Origin: an uncultured Desulfovibrio sp.
Lineage (GTDB): Bacteria > Desulfobacterota > Desulfovibrionia > Desulfovibrionales > Desulfovibrionaceae
Assembly: GCA_900541395.1 (NCBI GenBank)
Contig: UQJT01000044.1
Span: 1 to 17,716, forward strand
Reading direction: 5' to 3'
Length of the DNA stretch: 17,716 nucleotides
How positions within the stretch are numbered: the stretch's first letter is position 1; every line of letters begins with the position of its first letter. The position numbers were made by a program, and so were the translations under genes. A model generated the notes under the pieces. The model was given only the letters and a program-made list of their open reading frames with translations, was not told where the DNA came from and did no database searches. This document shows, one piece after another, positions 1-8,040 of the stretch.

Positions 1-154
1 ACGCAACACCAGTCGGTTGACCAGAAAAGCTTGCTCCGTGCCTGCAGCCGCCGCCCGCATGACGCCCCAGGCCCGACTGCGCTGGCTGCACGCCGTGCTG
101 GCGGCGGCTGCAGGCACGGAGCAAGCTTTTCTGGTCAACCGACTGGTGTTGCGT
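1..154. repeat. 55-bp perfect inverted repeat at window edge (fold-back)
   Basis: Bases 1-55 are the exact reverse complement of 100-154, with about 44 bp between the arms. The right arm encodes genuine RNase R sequence (GTEQAFLVNRLVLRS), while the left arm in the same frame does not resemble the family. Such hairpins at a sequence end are typical of fold-back assembly or amplification artefacts. A real inversion is possible but less likely. Confidence 0.9.
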
Positions 155-868
155 TCCATGATGCAGGCCCGGTACGCTCCCGAAGCCGGAGGACATTTCG
201 GCCTGGCATCGTCCTGTTACTGCCACTTCACCTCGCCCATCCGCCGCTATGCGGACCTGGTCACCCACCGGGCCCTGCGCCGGACGTTGGGGCTGGACGC
301 GGGCGGCCCCATTCCCACCGGTCACAAGCTGCTGGCCGTGGCCGAACAGTGCAACGGCCGCGAACGCGCGGCCCAGGACGCCGAACGGGAAATCACCCGC
401 CGCCTGGGCTGTCTGTTGCTGCGCGAGCGCGTGGGCGAAGTGTTCACCGGCGTGATCAGCGGCGTCATGCCTTTCGGACTGTTTGTGGAACTGGAGGGCA
501 TGCCGTTGGAGGGCATGATACGGGTGGAAAGCCTCGGCCGCGACTACTTTGAGTATGACGCCGATCGACAGGAACTGCGAGGCCGCCTGAGCGGCCGGGC
601 CTATCGCCTGGGCGAGGCCCTGGAAGTCCGTTTGGCGGACGTCAGCGTGGGGCGCCTGGAAATCACCCTGGAACTTGCGGATAATCCCCTGCCTCGCCGC
701 GACGGGCACGCGCCCCGCCCCGCCCGAAAGCAGGCGGCGGCCCGGCCGGGGCGACGGCAACATTCCCGACTCCGGGAAAGGGGAAAAACACCGGAACGCG
801 CGGCCCGCCCGGGCCGAATCGAAACAAAGGCCGGACGCAAACGCGCTCCTTCGCGCCCCGGCCGCTGA
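2..868 (+). CDS. rnr: Ribonuclease R, C-terminal part (5' end missing)
   Basis: This is the C-terminal part of RNase R, the processive 3'-5' exoribonuclease that degrades structured RNA in the cytoplasm. The end of the RNB catalytic domain is visible: HFGLASSCYCHFTSPIRRY is encoded around 194-250 and is the family signature. An S1 RNA-binding domain follows (about 425-682, GEVFTGVISGVMPFGLFVEL). The last 60 or so residues are Arg/Lys/Pro-rich, as is common in RNase R tails. The frame is open to the window edge, so the gene is partial. The TTG at 17 is not a believable start, because bases 1-55 are an inverted copy of 100-154 and encode nothing RNB-like. Trustworthy coding begins near 60. The TGA stop is at 866-868. 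rpoZ follows 175 bp downstream with its own promoter. The family call is secure; the 5' boundary is not. Confidence 0.9.
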   Translation, partial: RNTSRLTRKACSVPAAAARMTPQARLRWLHAVLAAAAGTEQAFLVNRLVLRSMMQARYAPEAGGHFGLASSCYCHFTSPIRRYADLVTHRALRRTLGLDAGGPIPTGHKLLAVAEQCNGRERAAQDAEREITRRLGCLLLRERVGEVFTGVISGVMPFGLFVELEGMPLEGMIRVESLGRDYFEYDADRQELRGRLSGRAYRLGEALEVRLADVSVGRLEITLELADNPLPRRDGHAPRPARKQAAARPGRRQHSRLRERGKTPERAARPGRIETKAGRKRAPSRPGR

Positions 869-900
869 GAGCGGCAAAAGGGTTCCCAATGCCGCCGCCC

Positions 901-929
901 TTGACAGCCCTTGGGCCCCAGTCTAAAAG
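901..929 (+). promoter_or_regulatory. Sigma-70 promoter for rpoZ
   Basis: A perfect -35 box TTGACA (901-906) is followed by a 17-bp spacer and a -10 box TAAAAG (924-929, four of six matches). It lies 115 bp before the rpoZ start, in the gap after rnr. Transcription would begin near 936. Confidence 0.55.
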
Positions 930-1043
930 ACATAGTTCGGCATCATGCCGGTTTTGTTGCCCCGGGCCTGGACAAGGCGCAGAGGCGACTTATTTTGCAC
1001 AGATGAACGCGTCATGGCGACGCGCCAATCCCTGGGAGGCATC

Positions 1044-1280
1044 ATGGCCCGTATTACCGTCGAAGATTGCCAGCGCCGCGTGGACAACCGCTTCCTGCTT
1101 GTCCAGATGGCCATCAAGCGGGTGCATCAGTACCGTGAAGGCTACGAACCCCTGGTGGAATCCAAAAACAAGGAAGTAGTCACGGCTCTGCGGGAAATCG
1201 CCGCCGGCAAGATTCTGCCGGAGGATCGCCGTTTTTACACCCCCCTGGAAGAAGGCGCATCCCCCCTTCTGGATGACTAG
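1044..1280 (+). CDS. rpoZ: RNA polymerase omega subunit
   Basis: This 78-residue protein is the omega subunit, which helps fold and assemble the beta-prime subunit of RNA polymerase. It starts MARITVEDC and continues with [12 protein letters not shown], the conserved core of the family. The [22 protein letters not shown] stretch is the expected second conserved block. The start at 1044 is supported by a GGGAGG ribosome-binding site at 1034-1039. The same frame is open upstream to 945, but that extension has no ribosome-binding site and the family begins at MAR. dnaJ follows 45 bp later on the same strand and is probably co-transcribed. Confidence 0.93.
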   Translation: MARITVEDCQRRVDNRFLLVQMAIKRVHQYREGYEPLVESKNKEVVTALREIAAGKILPEDRRFYTPLEEGASPLLDD

Positions 1281-1325
1281 CCCCGCCACGGCCGGGGCGT
1301 CCGGCGCGGGAACAACGGCAGCATC

Positions 1326-2444
1326 ATGAGTCAGCGCGATTTTTACGAAGTGTTGGGTGTGGCGCGGGACGCCTCGGAAGAGGACATCAAGCGCGCCTAT
1401 CGCAAACTGGCCCTGCAATACCACCCGGACCGCAACCCGGACAACCCCGAGGCGGAGCAAAAGTTCAAAGAGGCGGCCGAGGCCTATGACGCCCTGCGCG
1501 ATCCGGAGCGTCGGGCCAATTACGATCGTTACGGGTCGCCCGATCCCTTCGGCCACGGCGGCGGCTTCTCCAGCGCGGACGATATTTTTTCACAGTTCAG
1601 CGATATTTTCGGCGATCTGTTCGGCTTCAGCGCCCGCTCGCGCGGCCCCCGGCCCGAGGCCGGAGCCGATCTGCGCTACAATCTGACCATTTCCTTTCAG
1701 CAGGCCGCCAAGGGCGCCGAAGTTCCCATCTCCATTCCCCGTCACGTGCCTTGCGACGAATGCGAAGGTACGGGCGCGGCCAAAGGCACCAAGCCCGAAA
1801 CCTGCAAACAGTGCGGGGGCAGCGGCCAGGTGCGCCACGCCCAGGGCTTTTTCCAAATCAGCGTGCCCTGCGCGGCCTGCGGCGGGCAGGGATTTACCAT
1901 TCCGCACCCCTGCCCCAAGTGCAAGGGGCAGGGCATAATTCAGCAAAAACGCGATCTTACTGTGCGTATTCCGGCGGGCGTCTATGACGGCGCGCGTCTG
2001 CGTCTGCGCGGCGAAGGCGAACTCGGCGTGCACGGCGGCCCTCCGGGCGACCTGTACGTCGTGCTGCGTGTGGAGGAAGATAAAACCTTCGCCCGCCAGG
2101 GGCAGGACCTTATCTACACCGCCACCATCTCCTTCCCCCAGGCGGCCTTGGGTGTGCGCATCGAAGTGCCGGGTCTGGACGAAACCCTGGACCTGGAAAT
2201 TCCCAAAGGAACGCAGAGCGGTTCCGTATTCCGCCTGGGCGGCAAAGGCCTGCCGTATCCCGGCGAAAAACGGGTAGGCGACTTGCTGGTGGAAGTGCGG
2301 GTGCAAACGCCCACCAAGCTCAACGAGGAACAGGAACGCCTGTTGCGCGAGTTTGAAAAGATCACCCGCGCCCAGGAAAAAACTCTGAGCGGCAAGGTCA
2401 AAAAGGCCATGCATAAATTCGGCAAGGCTATGGGCATGGATTAG
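1326..2444 (+). CDS. dnaJ: Chaperone DnaJ (Hsp40)
   Basis: This is a full-length 372-residue type I DnaJ, the co-chaperone that delivers unfolded proteins to DnaK and stimulates its ATPase. The J domain covers residues 1-70 with HPD at 33-35. A Gly/Phe-rich linker follows (about 71-105). The zinc-binding domain has four CxxCxGxG-type repeats: C143/C146, C160/C163, C182/C185 and C196/C199. The C-terminal substrate-binding domains run from about 205 to 345. No strong Shine-Dalgarno precedes the ATG at 1326, yet the N-terminus [11 protein letters not shown] fits the family exactly. The gene lies 45 bp after rpoZ, and a short hairpin (about 1280-1298) sits in that gap. No heat-shock CIRCE element is visible upstream. 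Confidence 0.96.
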   Translation: MSQRDFYEVLGVARDASEEDIKRAYRKLALQYHPDRNPDNPEAEQKFKEAAEAYDALRDPERRANYDRYGSPDPFGHGGGFSSADDIFSQFSDIFGDLFGFSARSRGPRPEAGADLRYNLTISFQQAAKGAEVPISIPRHVPCDECEGTGAAKGTKPETCKQCGGSGQVRHAQGFFQISVPCAACGGQGFTIPHPCPKCKGQGIIQQKRDLTVRIPAGVYDGARLRLRGEGELGVHGGPPGDLYVVLRVEEDKTFARQGQDLIYTATISFPQAALGVRIEVPGLDETLDLEIPKGTQSGSVFRLGGKGLPYPGEKRVGDLLVEVRVQTPTKLNEEQERLLREFEKITRAQEKTLSGKVKKAMHKFGKAMGMD

Positions 2445-2474
2445 GCGGCCCGAGCCCGCCCCCCTCCGACCATC

Positions 2475-2504
2475 TTGACAGAAAAACACTTTTCAGCCTA
2501 CAAA
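2475..2504 (+). promoter_or_regulatory. Sigma-70 promoter for tRNA-Thr
   Basis: A perfect TTGACA (2475-2480) is followed by an 18-bp spacer and TACAAA (2499-2504, four of six). The expected transcript start is a few bases before the tRNA at 2518, as usual for a monocistronic tRNA gene. Confidence 0.6.
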
Positions 2505-2517
2505 ATGCGGCACGTCG

Positions 2518-2593
<76 letters not shown>

Positions 2594-2603
2594 GCAAAAA
2601 ATG

Positions 2604-2634
2604 AAGGACTTGCGAGTAATCGTAAGTCCTTTTT
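2604..2634 (+). terminator. Intrinsic terminator of tRNA-Thr
   Basis: A ten-pair stem (AGGACTTGCG at 2605-2614 with CGTAAGTCCT at 2621-2630, one G-T wobble) has a 6-nt loop and is followed by a run of T residues to 2634. It lies 10 bp after the tRNA CCA end, so transcription of fdhA should start separately. Confidence 0.8.
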
Positions 2635-2686
2635 CATATGGTCTTAGCCATCTATCCATATTGCACCACCCACAGGCATCCATCCA

Positions 2687-2771
2687 CTCCTGAAAAATGT
2701 CGGAGAGCGCCACGCGCCTCCTCCCCGCAGACGCGGGAGGACATGATATGGAGCTGCTCTCACGCTTTTTT
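2687..2771 (+). promoter_or_regulatory. Structured region upstream of fdhA, possible attenuator
   Basis: Several pairings are possible. GAGAGC (2703-2708) pairs with GCTCTC (2756-2761) and is followed four bases later by six T residues (2766-2771), like an intrinsic terminator. Inside it, CCTCCCCGC (2720-2728) pairs with GCGGGAGG (2733-2740) with one bulge. An alternative set pairs CTCC (2687-2690) with GGAG (2750-2753) and TGTC (2698-2701) with GACA (2740-2743). The two sets compete in part. This would only matter if transcription starts upstream of about 2687, which I cannot establish. Confidence 0.3.
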
Positions 2772-2817
2772 CCTTTTGCGTGTGAAAAGAAAAACAAATT
2801 TATCTGAGAAAACCCTG

Positions 2818-2844
2818 TTTACACAATGTGATGAGCGTGATACT
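2818..2844 (+). promoter_or_regulatory. Possible fdhA promoter
   Basis: TTTACA (2818-2823) resembles a -35 box (five of six) and GATACT (2839-2844) a -10 box (four of six), but the 15-bp spacer is short. A second weak candidate is TTGCGT at 2776-2781 with TTTATC 17 bp later. No sigma-54 -24/-12 pair was found. Confidence 0.25.
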
Positions 2845-2883
2845 GCTAAAAGAAACCGTTATCAGTTCTCACGGAGTATACTT

Positions 2884-5800
2884 ATGCAACGACGGGAATT
2901 TCTGAAACTCTCCTGCGTCATGGGCGCGGGCATGCTGGTGGGGGGCATGGGCCTGAACCTGTCCCCGATCACCGCGCACGCCGCGACGTTGAAAAAAACC
3001 GATCGGGTGCGCGCCGCCCTCCAGACTACCAGCATCTGCTGTTACTGTGCGGTGGGCTGCGGCCTGGTGTGCAGCACCGATAAAAAAACGGGCACCATCA
3101 TCAATATTGAAGGCGATCCCGAACATCCCATCAATGAGGGCTCTCTGTGCGCCAAGGGCGCGGGCATTTTCCAGACCACGGCGGCCAACAAGAACCGGCT
3201 GACCAAGGTGCTGTACCGCGCGCCCTTCAGCGACCACTGGGAGGAAAAGACCTGGGACTTCGCCATCAAACGGATTTCCGAAAATATCAAAAAGGAACGC
3301 GACGCCTCCTTCATGTTGTCCAACAAGGACGGCGCGCGGGTCAACCGGCTGGAAACCATCGGCCAGATGGGCAGCTCGAACCTTGACAGCGAGGAGTGCT
3401 GGAACATCGCCGCCTTCGCCCGTACGCTCGGCCTGGTGTATCTGGAACACCAGGCCCGGGTCTGACACGGCCCCACTGTACCGGCTCTGGCAGAGTCGTT
3501 CGGACGCGGCGCGATGACGAATCACTGGATTGACCTGCAAAACAGTGATTGTATTCTTATTCAAGGCTGTAACCCGGCCGAAAACCATCCCATTTCGTTC
3601 AAATGGGTGATGCGCGCCAAGGACAAGGGCGCCACCGTCATTCATGTGGACCCCCGTTTCACGCGGACTTCGGCCCGCGCCTCTATGCACGCGCCCATCC
3701 GTTCGGGCACGGACATCGCTTTTCTGGGGGGGATGATCAAGTATATCATCGACAACGACAAGTACTTCAAAGACTACGTTGTCGCCTACACCAACGCCCC
3801 CATTCTGGTAAACGAGGGATTCTCGTTCAAAGACGGGCTGTTTTCAGGTTTTGATGCGGACAAACGCGTCTACGACAAAAGCACCTGGACGTATCAGAAA
3901 AACGCCGACGGCACCTTTAAGCGCGATCCTTCTCTTAAAGATCCGCACTGCGTGTTCCAGTTGCTGAAAAAACACTACAAGCGCTACGACATCAATATGG
4001 TGTCGCGCATTACGGGCACGCCCAAAGAGGATATCGAAAAGGTCTACAAAGCCTTTGCCTCCACCGGCGTCCGGGACCGGGCAGGCACCATCATGTATGC
4101 CCTGGGTCAAACCCATCATACGGTGGGCGTGCAGAACATACGCAGCTTCGGCATCATCCAGTTGTTGTTGGGCAATATCGGCATCCCCGGCGGAGGCATC
4201 AACGCTCTGCGCGGCGAACCCAACGTGCAGGGGTCCACCGACCACGCCCTTCTGTTCTACAACCTGCCCGGCTATCTGGCCGCGCCCCGCGTGAACCACG
4301 GCGACGTGATCAACTACCTCAAGGCCATCCGCCCCGTCACCGGCGAGCCCGACTCGCTTAACTGGCAAAGCAACTACGACAAGTACGCGGTCAGCCTGTT
4401 CCGCTCTTTCTTCCCCACTGCCACCGAGAAGGAAGGCTGGGGCTACGACTGGCTGCCCAAACTGGATAACGATCAGGATGCGTCGGTCATGGTGCTCTTT
4501 GACGAAATGTACAAAAAGCACATGAACGGCTTTATCTGCGCCGGGCAAAACCCCGCCTGCAGCATTCCCGACTCCAACAAGGTGCGGGCGGCCCTGCGCA
4601 ACCTGAAATGGATGGTGCACGCCAATATCTTCGACAACGAGACCGCCTCGTTCTGGAAGCAGCCGGGCGTGGACCCCAAAACCGTCGAAACCGAAGTGTT
4701 CCTGCTGCCCGCCTCCGCGTCGGTGGAAAAGGACGGCAGCCAGGCCAACTCCGGCCGCTGGATGCAGTGGAAGTACGCGGCGGCCAAAGCTCCCGGCGAC
4801 TGTCTGCCCGTGGGCGAAATGATGGTGCGCATCTTGGCTGCGGTCCGGAAATTGTACCAAAAGGAAGGGGGCGTGTTCCCCGAACCCATTTTGGGAGCCA
4901 ACCTGGACTATCTGGACGCCAAGGGGCATTACGACGCCGAAAAAGTGGCTCGAATCATCAACGGTTACTTTACCCGCGACACCACTATCGACGGCGTGAC
5001 CTACAAGAAAGGCGAATGCGTGCCCGGTTTTGCCCTGCTTCAGAATGACGGTTCCACCGCTTGCGGCAACTGGGTCTGTTCCGGCAGCTTCACGCGTGAG
5101 GGCGCCAACCTCATGAAGCGACGCGGCAAGACCGATCCCACCGGCTTGGGTCTGTACCCCGAGTGGAGCTATTCGTGGCCCGCCAACCGGCGCATCATCT
5201 ACAACCGCGCCTCCGTGGACCCGACCGGCAAGCCCTGGAATCCCAAACGCGTCCTGGTGGAATGGAAGGACGGCAAGTGGGTGGGCGACGTCATCGACGG
5301 CGGCTCCGCTCCGTTGGCCGCCGAAGGGGGCAAACTGCCCTTCATCATGCGGCCGGAGGGCGTAGGCTGCCTGTTCGGTCCCGGTCTGGCGGACGGCCCC
5401 TTCCCCGAGCACTACGAGCCCGTGGAAAGCCCCTTCGCCCGGAACCCGCTTTCCAACCAGCTCCATACGCCGCTGGTCCGCATCTATGAAAGCGACCGAA
5501 GCAAGTTCTCCAACGCCTCGCCCGAATACCCGGTGGTCATGACCACGTATTCCTGCACCGAGCACTGGTGCACCGGCGCCTTCACCCGCTGGCAGCCCTG
5601 GCTGCTGGAGACTCAGCCCGGCGCCTACGTGGAGATGAGCGAAGAGTTTGCGGCCGAGCGCGGCATTAAAAACGGCGATCGGATCAAGGTCGTTTCTCCC
5701 CGCGGTTCGGTGGAGGCGGCGGCTATGGTTACGCCGCGCATGACCCCCTTCCAGTGCGGAGACAAAAAAGTCCACCTGGTGGGCATGACCTTCAATTACG

Positions 5801-5946
5801 GATGGATGACCAAGGGCGGCGATTCGGCCAACCTGCTGACGCCCATGGTGGGCGACACCAACAGCATGACGCCGGAATACAAGGCCTTCATGGTCAACAT
5901 CGAAAAGCTGCCGGCCGCCGAAGCGGCTCCGGTGAAGGAGGCGTGA
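2884..5946 (+). CDS. fdhA: Formate dehydrogenase alpha subunit, selenoprotein
   Basis: The catalytic subunit oxidises formate to CO2 (or the reverse) at a Mo/W bis-pterin site in the periplasm. It has 1020 residues if the in-frame TGA at 3463-3465 is read as selenocysteine, U194. That codon sits in ARV-U-HGPT, the conserved active-site context of FdnG/FdhA proteins. The N-terminus carries a twin-arginine signal (RREFLKLS, residues 3-10), with likely cleavage after AHA near residue 33. C52, C55, C59 and C89 (CCYCAVGC and SLCAKG) bind one 4Fe-4S cluster. The pterin-binding region fills the middle, and the dinucleotide-binding beta-barrel domain lies near the C-terminus (GAYVEMSEEFAAERGIKNGD). 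The start has GGAG at 2873-2876. fdhB begins one base after the stop. A naive gene finder would split this gene in two at the TGA. No frameshift is seen. Confidence 0.96.
3463..3503 (+). promoter_or_regulatory. Selenocysteine UGA and SECIS hairpin in fdhA
   Basis: The UGA at 3463-3465 is followed after 16 bases by a hairpin. C3482 plus GGCTCT (3483-3488) pair with AGAGTC (3492-3497) plus G3498, closing a GGC loop. Position and a G-rich apical loop fit the bacterial SECIS element bound by SelB, as in E. coli formate dehydrogenase mRNAs. The exact fold is my manual inference. Confidence 0.7.
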
Positions 5947-5947
5947 C

Positions 5948-6592
5948 ATGGCAGACGGTAAATCCATCATGGTGGACGTCTCGCGTTGCACGGGATGCCG
6001 CGGCTGTCAGATCGCCTGCAAGCAGTGGAACGAACTGCCCGCCACCGAGACGCGGCAAACCGGCAGTTATCAAAACCCGCCGGATATGAACGCCGACACC
6101 TGGAAGGTGGTCCGCTTCCACGACGGGCGGGGAGAAGACGGCAAACCGTACTGGAACTTCTTCTCCGACATGTGCCGCCATTGCCTGGCGCCGGGCTGCC
6201 TGTCCGGCGCGGTCGGCGACGAAATGATCCAGGACGAGGAAACCGGAGCCGTGGTCTACGTGGGCGACACCAGCCAGAGCGATTTCGATATCGCGCTGGA
6301 AAGCTGCCCCTACCACATCCCCCGCAGGGACGAGAAAACAGGCCAGATACGCAAATGCGTCATGTGCATCGACCGCATCAAGGACGGCCTCAAACCCGCC
6401 TGCGTCGCCTCCTGCCCCACCGGGGCCATGGAGTTCGGAGAGCGGGATGAAATACTCAAAAAGGTCGAGGCCCGGGTGGCGGAATTGAAAAAGACCTTCC
6501 CCAAGGCCAAAGCCGTGGACCCCAATGATGTGCGCGTGATTTACATCATCACCGACGATCCGGCTCACTACGCCGAATACGTGGAAGCGTAA
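5948..6592 (+). CDS. fdhB: Formate dehydrogenase beta subunit, Fe-S protein
   Basis: This 214-residue ferredoxin-like subunit takes electrons from FdhA and passes them to an external acceptor. Twelve cysteines in four groups are visible: C14/17/20/24, C76/79/84 with C120, and C137/140/152/156. That is enough for three 4Fe-4S clusters, as in the Desulfovibrio two-subunit enzymes. There is no transmembrane segment and no signal peptide, so the subunit should cross the membrane with FdhA through the Tat pathway. Its length equals that known for soluble Desulfovibrio FdhB, while membrane-anchored FdnH types are longer. AAGGAGG at 5935-5941 supports the ATG. The start is one base after the fdhA stop, implying coupled translation. 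Confidence 0.95.
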   Translation: MADGKSIMVDVSRCTGCRGCQIACKQWNELPATETRQTGSYQNPPDMNADTWKVVRFHDGRGEDGKPYWNFFSDMCRHCLAPGCLSGAVGDEMIQDEETGAVVYVGDTSQSDFDIALESCPYHIPRRDEKTGQIRKCVMCIDRIKDGLKPACVASCPTGAMEFGERDEILKKVEARVAELKKTFPKAKAVDPNDVRVIYIITDDPAHYAEYVEA

Positions 6593-6597
6593 GCCTC

Positions 6598-6638
6598 CGC
6601 CGCGGGACGGTTGCCCTGAAAACAATCGTCCCGCGGCG
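6598..6638 (+). terminator. Strong hairpin after fdhB
   Basis: A 15-pair stem (6598-6612 with 6624-6638, one G-T wobble) encloses an 11-nt loop and starts six bases after the fdhB stop. No T-run follows, so it may stabilise the fdhAB message or only partly terminate before fdhE. In the rest of the fdhB-fdhE gap (6639-6865) I see no convincing promoter or gene. Confidence 0.55.
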
Positions 6639-6865
6639 ATGCGACAAGAACGTCCGAAGCCGTAAGTCCCAGCCGCAAGTTCCGTGGAAGCGCGGCGCGG
6701 CTTTGCCGCCGAAGCGACTTTTACCCGCATCGAGATAATACCCGATTATTCCATAGTTGGTTATAACGTTCCTATCCTGGTCCCAACGGGCGAGAGAGCC
6801 CCTCTCCCCTACAACCGGGCGACCGACTGCCGTCCGGTGCGGGCCTGTCCCAGTCTGGAGTATCC

Positions 6866-7675
6866 ATGCGCGTCGACGAACTGCTCAAACAAATCAGGCA
6901 ATGGCATCCGGAAAGCGCGGCCGTGGTGGACGCGTTCGAGCCCCTGGTCCGTGTGCAGACGGCCTTGCAGGAAGAATGGGCGGCCCGTCCGATTCGGGCT
7001 CTGCCGCCGTATACCCCGGACAGTCTGCCCGTGGACCCCGCCGAAGCCGTAAGCGTGGCCGAGCGCGTGGCCGACGCCCTGGAACAGGGATTCGGCGGCG
7101 GAGATTTCGCGGCCGCAGCCCGCGCTTTGAGTCGGCGCCCCACGCCGGTGCGGACCCTGTGCCGAGCCGTACTGGCGGGCGACGACGCCCCGCTGACGCA
7201 TTTCGCCGAACGGCATGGACTGACCAATCAAGACGCGCTGCGCATGGTGCTTCTTCAGACCGCCCGTGCGCTGGCGGCCAAAGCTTCGTTGCGGGTGCGC
7301 CGGACGAACGCGTCGGACAAGAACTCAGGACAAGGCGGACGCTGTCCCTGTTGTCATTCTCCCGCGGATATGAGCATGCTGGTGGACAAGGAAGGGAAGC
7401 GCCTGCTCCACTGCTCGCTATGCGGCCATGTGTGGCGCTATGCGCGCACGGCCTGTCCTTATTGCGGCGTGGACAAAGCCGACAATATCGAAATGGTATA
7501 CGCCGAAGGCCGTCCCGAGGAACGGGCCGAGCGCTGCCGCTCCTGCGACGCCTATCTGCTGGCCGTAGATACCCGCTCTCGCAATATTCCGGCACACCTG
7601 GCCTATTATGTTACCCTGGGGATGGGGCATCTGGATGTTTTGCTGCAGGAGGACGGCGCCCACCCCGGAGTCTGA
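6866..7675 (+). CDS. fdhE: Formate dehydrogenase accessory protein FdhE
   Basis: FdhE is a cytoplasmic protein needed for active respiratory formate dehydrogenases. In E. coli it is an iron-binding rubredoxin-like protein that interacts with the catalytic subunit before Tat export. This 269-residue copy has the four CxxC motifs of the family: C160/C163, C183/C186, C197/C200 and C224/C227. The surrounding blocks CPCCHSPA, CGHVWRYARTACPYCG and CRSCDAYLLAVD are typical. The N-terminal half is helical and poorly conserved, as expected. GGAG at 6857-6860 supports the ATG. It lies 273 bp after fdhB, so it may be only partly co-transcribed. Its last 65 bp overlap the convergent regulator gene on the - strand. 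Confidence 0.92.
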   Translation: MRVDELLKQIRQWHPESAAVVDAFEPLVRVQTALQEEWAARPIRALPPYTPDSLPVDPAEAVSVAERVADALEQGFGGGDFAAAARALSRRPTPVRTLCRAVLAGDDAPLTHFAERHGLTNQDALRMVLLQTARALAAKASLRVRRTNASDKNSGQGGRCPCCHSPADMSMLVDKEGKRLLHCSLCGHVWRYARTACPYCGVDKADNIEMVYAEGRPEERAERCRSCDAYLLAVDTRSRNIPAHLAYYVTLGMGHLDVLLQEDGAHPGV

Positions 7676-8015
7676 GAGCGCCGTCGCCGCGCGCTCCCCC
7701 ATCCGTTCCCGTCTCCATGGCAGCCGGAGCCTCCGTTTTGGCGGGCTTGCCCTGTCCGGGCATGGGGGACGCGGGAGCACACCCCGCTTCTTTCTCGATG
7801 AGACGTACGAGATCGGCCGCCGCCAGATGGAACGCCCGACTGAGAGAGAAAAGCGCGCTAAGCGATACGCCGCCGGCGCCGCGTTCCATTTTGGATATAT
7901 CCTGTTCAGACAGCCCCGCGGCCGCAGCCAGTTCCATCCGGGTCATGCCGGTGGAGCGACGTGTCCGGCGTAAAATGCGGGCGAGCGCCCCATTGATATC
8001 CGACCGAAACTTCAT
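7611..8015 (-). CDS. XRE-family HTH transcriptional regulator
   Basis: This 134-residue protein has an N-terminal Cro/C1-type helix-turn-helix (about residues 11-74). The core reads MTRMELAAAAGLSEQDISKMERG and continues with LSALFSLSRAFHLAAADLVRL, both standard for the family. The C-terminal 55 residues are Gly/Ala/Pro-rich, low in complexity, and not recognised. The ATG at 8015 is chosen over a TTG one codon upstream; no clear ribosome-binding site is visible for either. The 3' end overlaps fdhE tail-to-tail by 65 bp. The region upstream is extremely AT-rich, unlike the gene. A role in controlling fdh is possible but rests only on proximity. Confidence 0.78.
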   Translation of the reverse strand: MKFRSDINGALARILRRTRRSTGMTRMELAAAAGLSEQDISKMERGAGGVSLSALFSLSRAFHLAAADLVRLIEKEAGCAPASPMPGQGKPAKTEAPAAMETGTDGGARGDGALRLRGGRRPPAAKHPDAPSPG

Positions 8016-8040
8016 CAAATGTCACACCGCGCTACAGCAC

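Noticed and set aside
2820..2845. CRP/FNR- or HcpR-type operator before fdhA
   Set aside because: Only a single TGTGA half-site with an imperfect partner is present, and CACAATGTG is too short to support a specific regulator.
3844..5991. Long open frame of 715 codons on the - strand, antisense to fdhA
   Set aside because: It mirrors the strongly conserved fdhA coding sequence in GC-rich DNA, and its translation shows no recognisable domain. It is a codon-bias shadow.
6639..6865. Promoter or cofactor riboswitch before fdhE
   Set aside because: GATAAT at 6733-6738 resembles a -10 box but has no acceptable -35 at 16-18 bp, and I recognise no riboswitch core.
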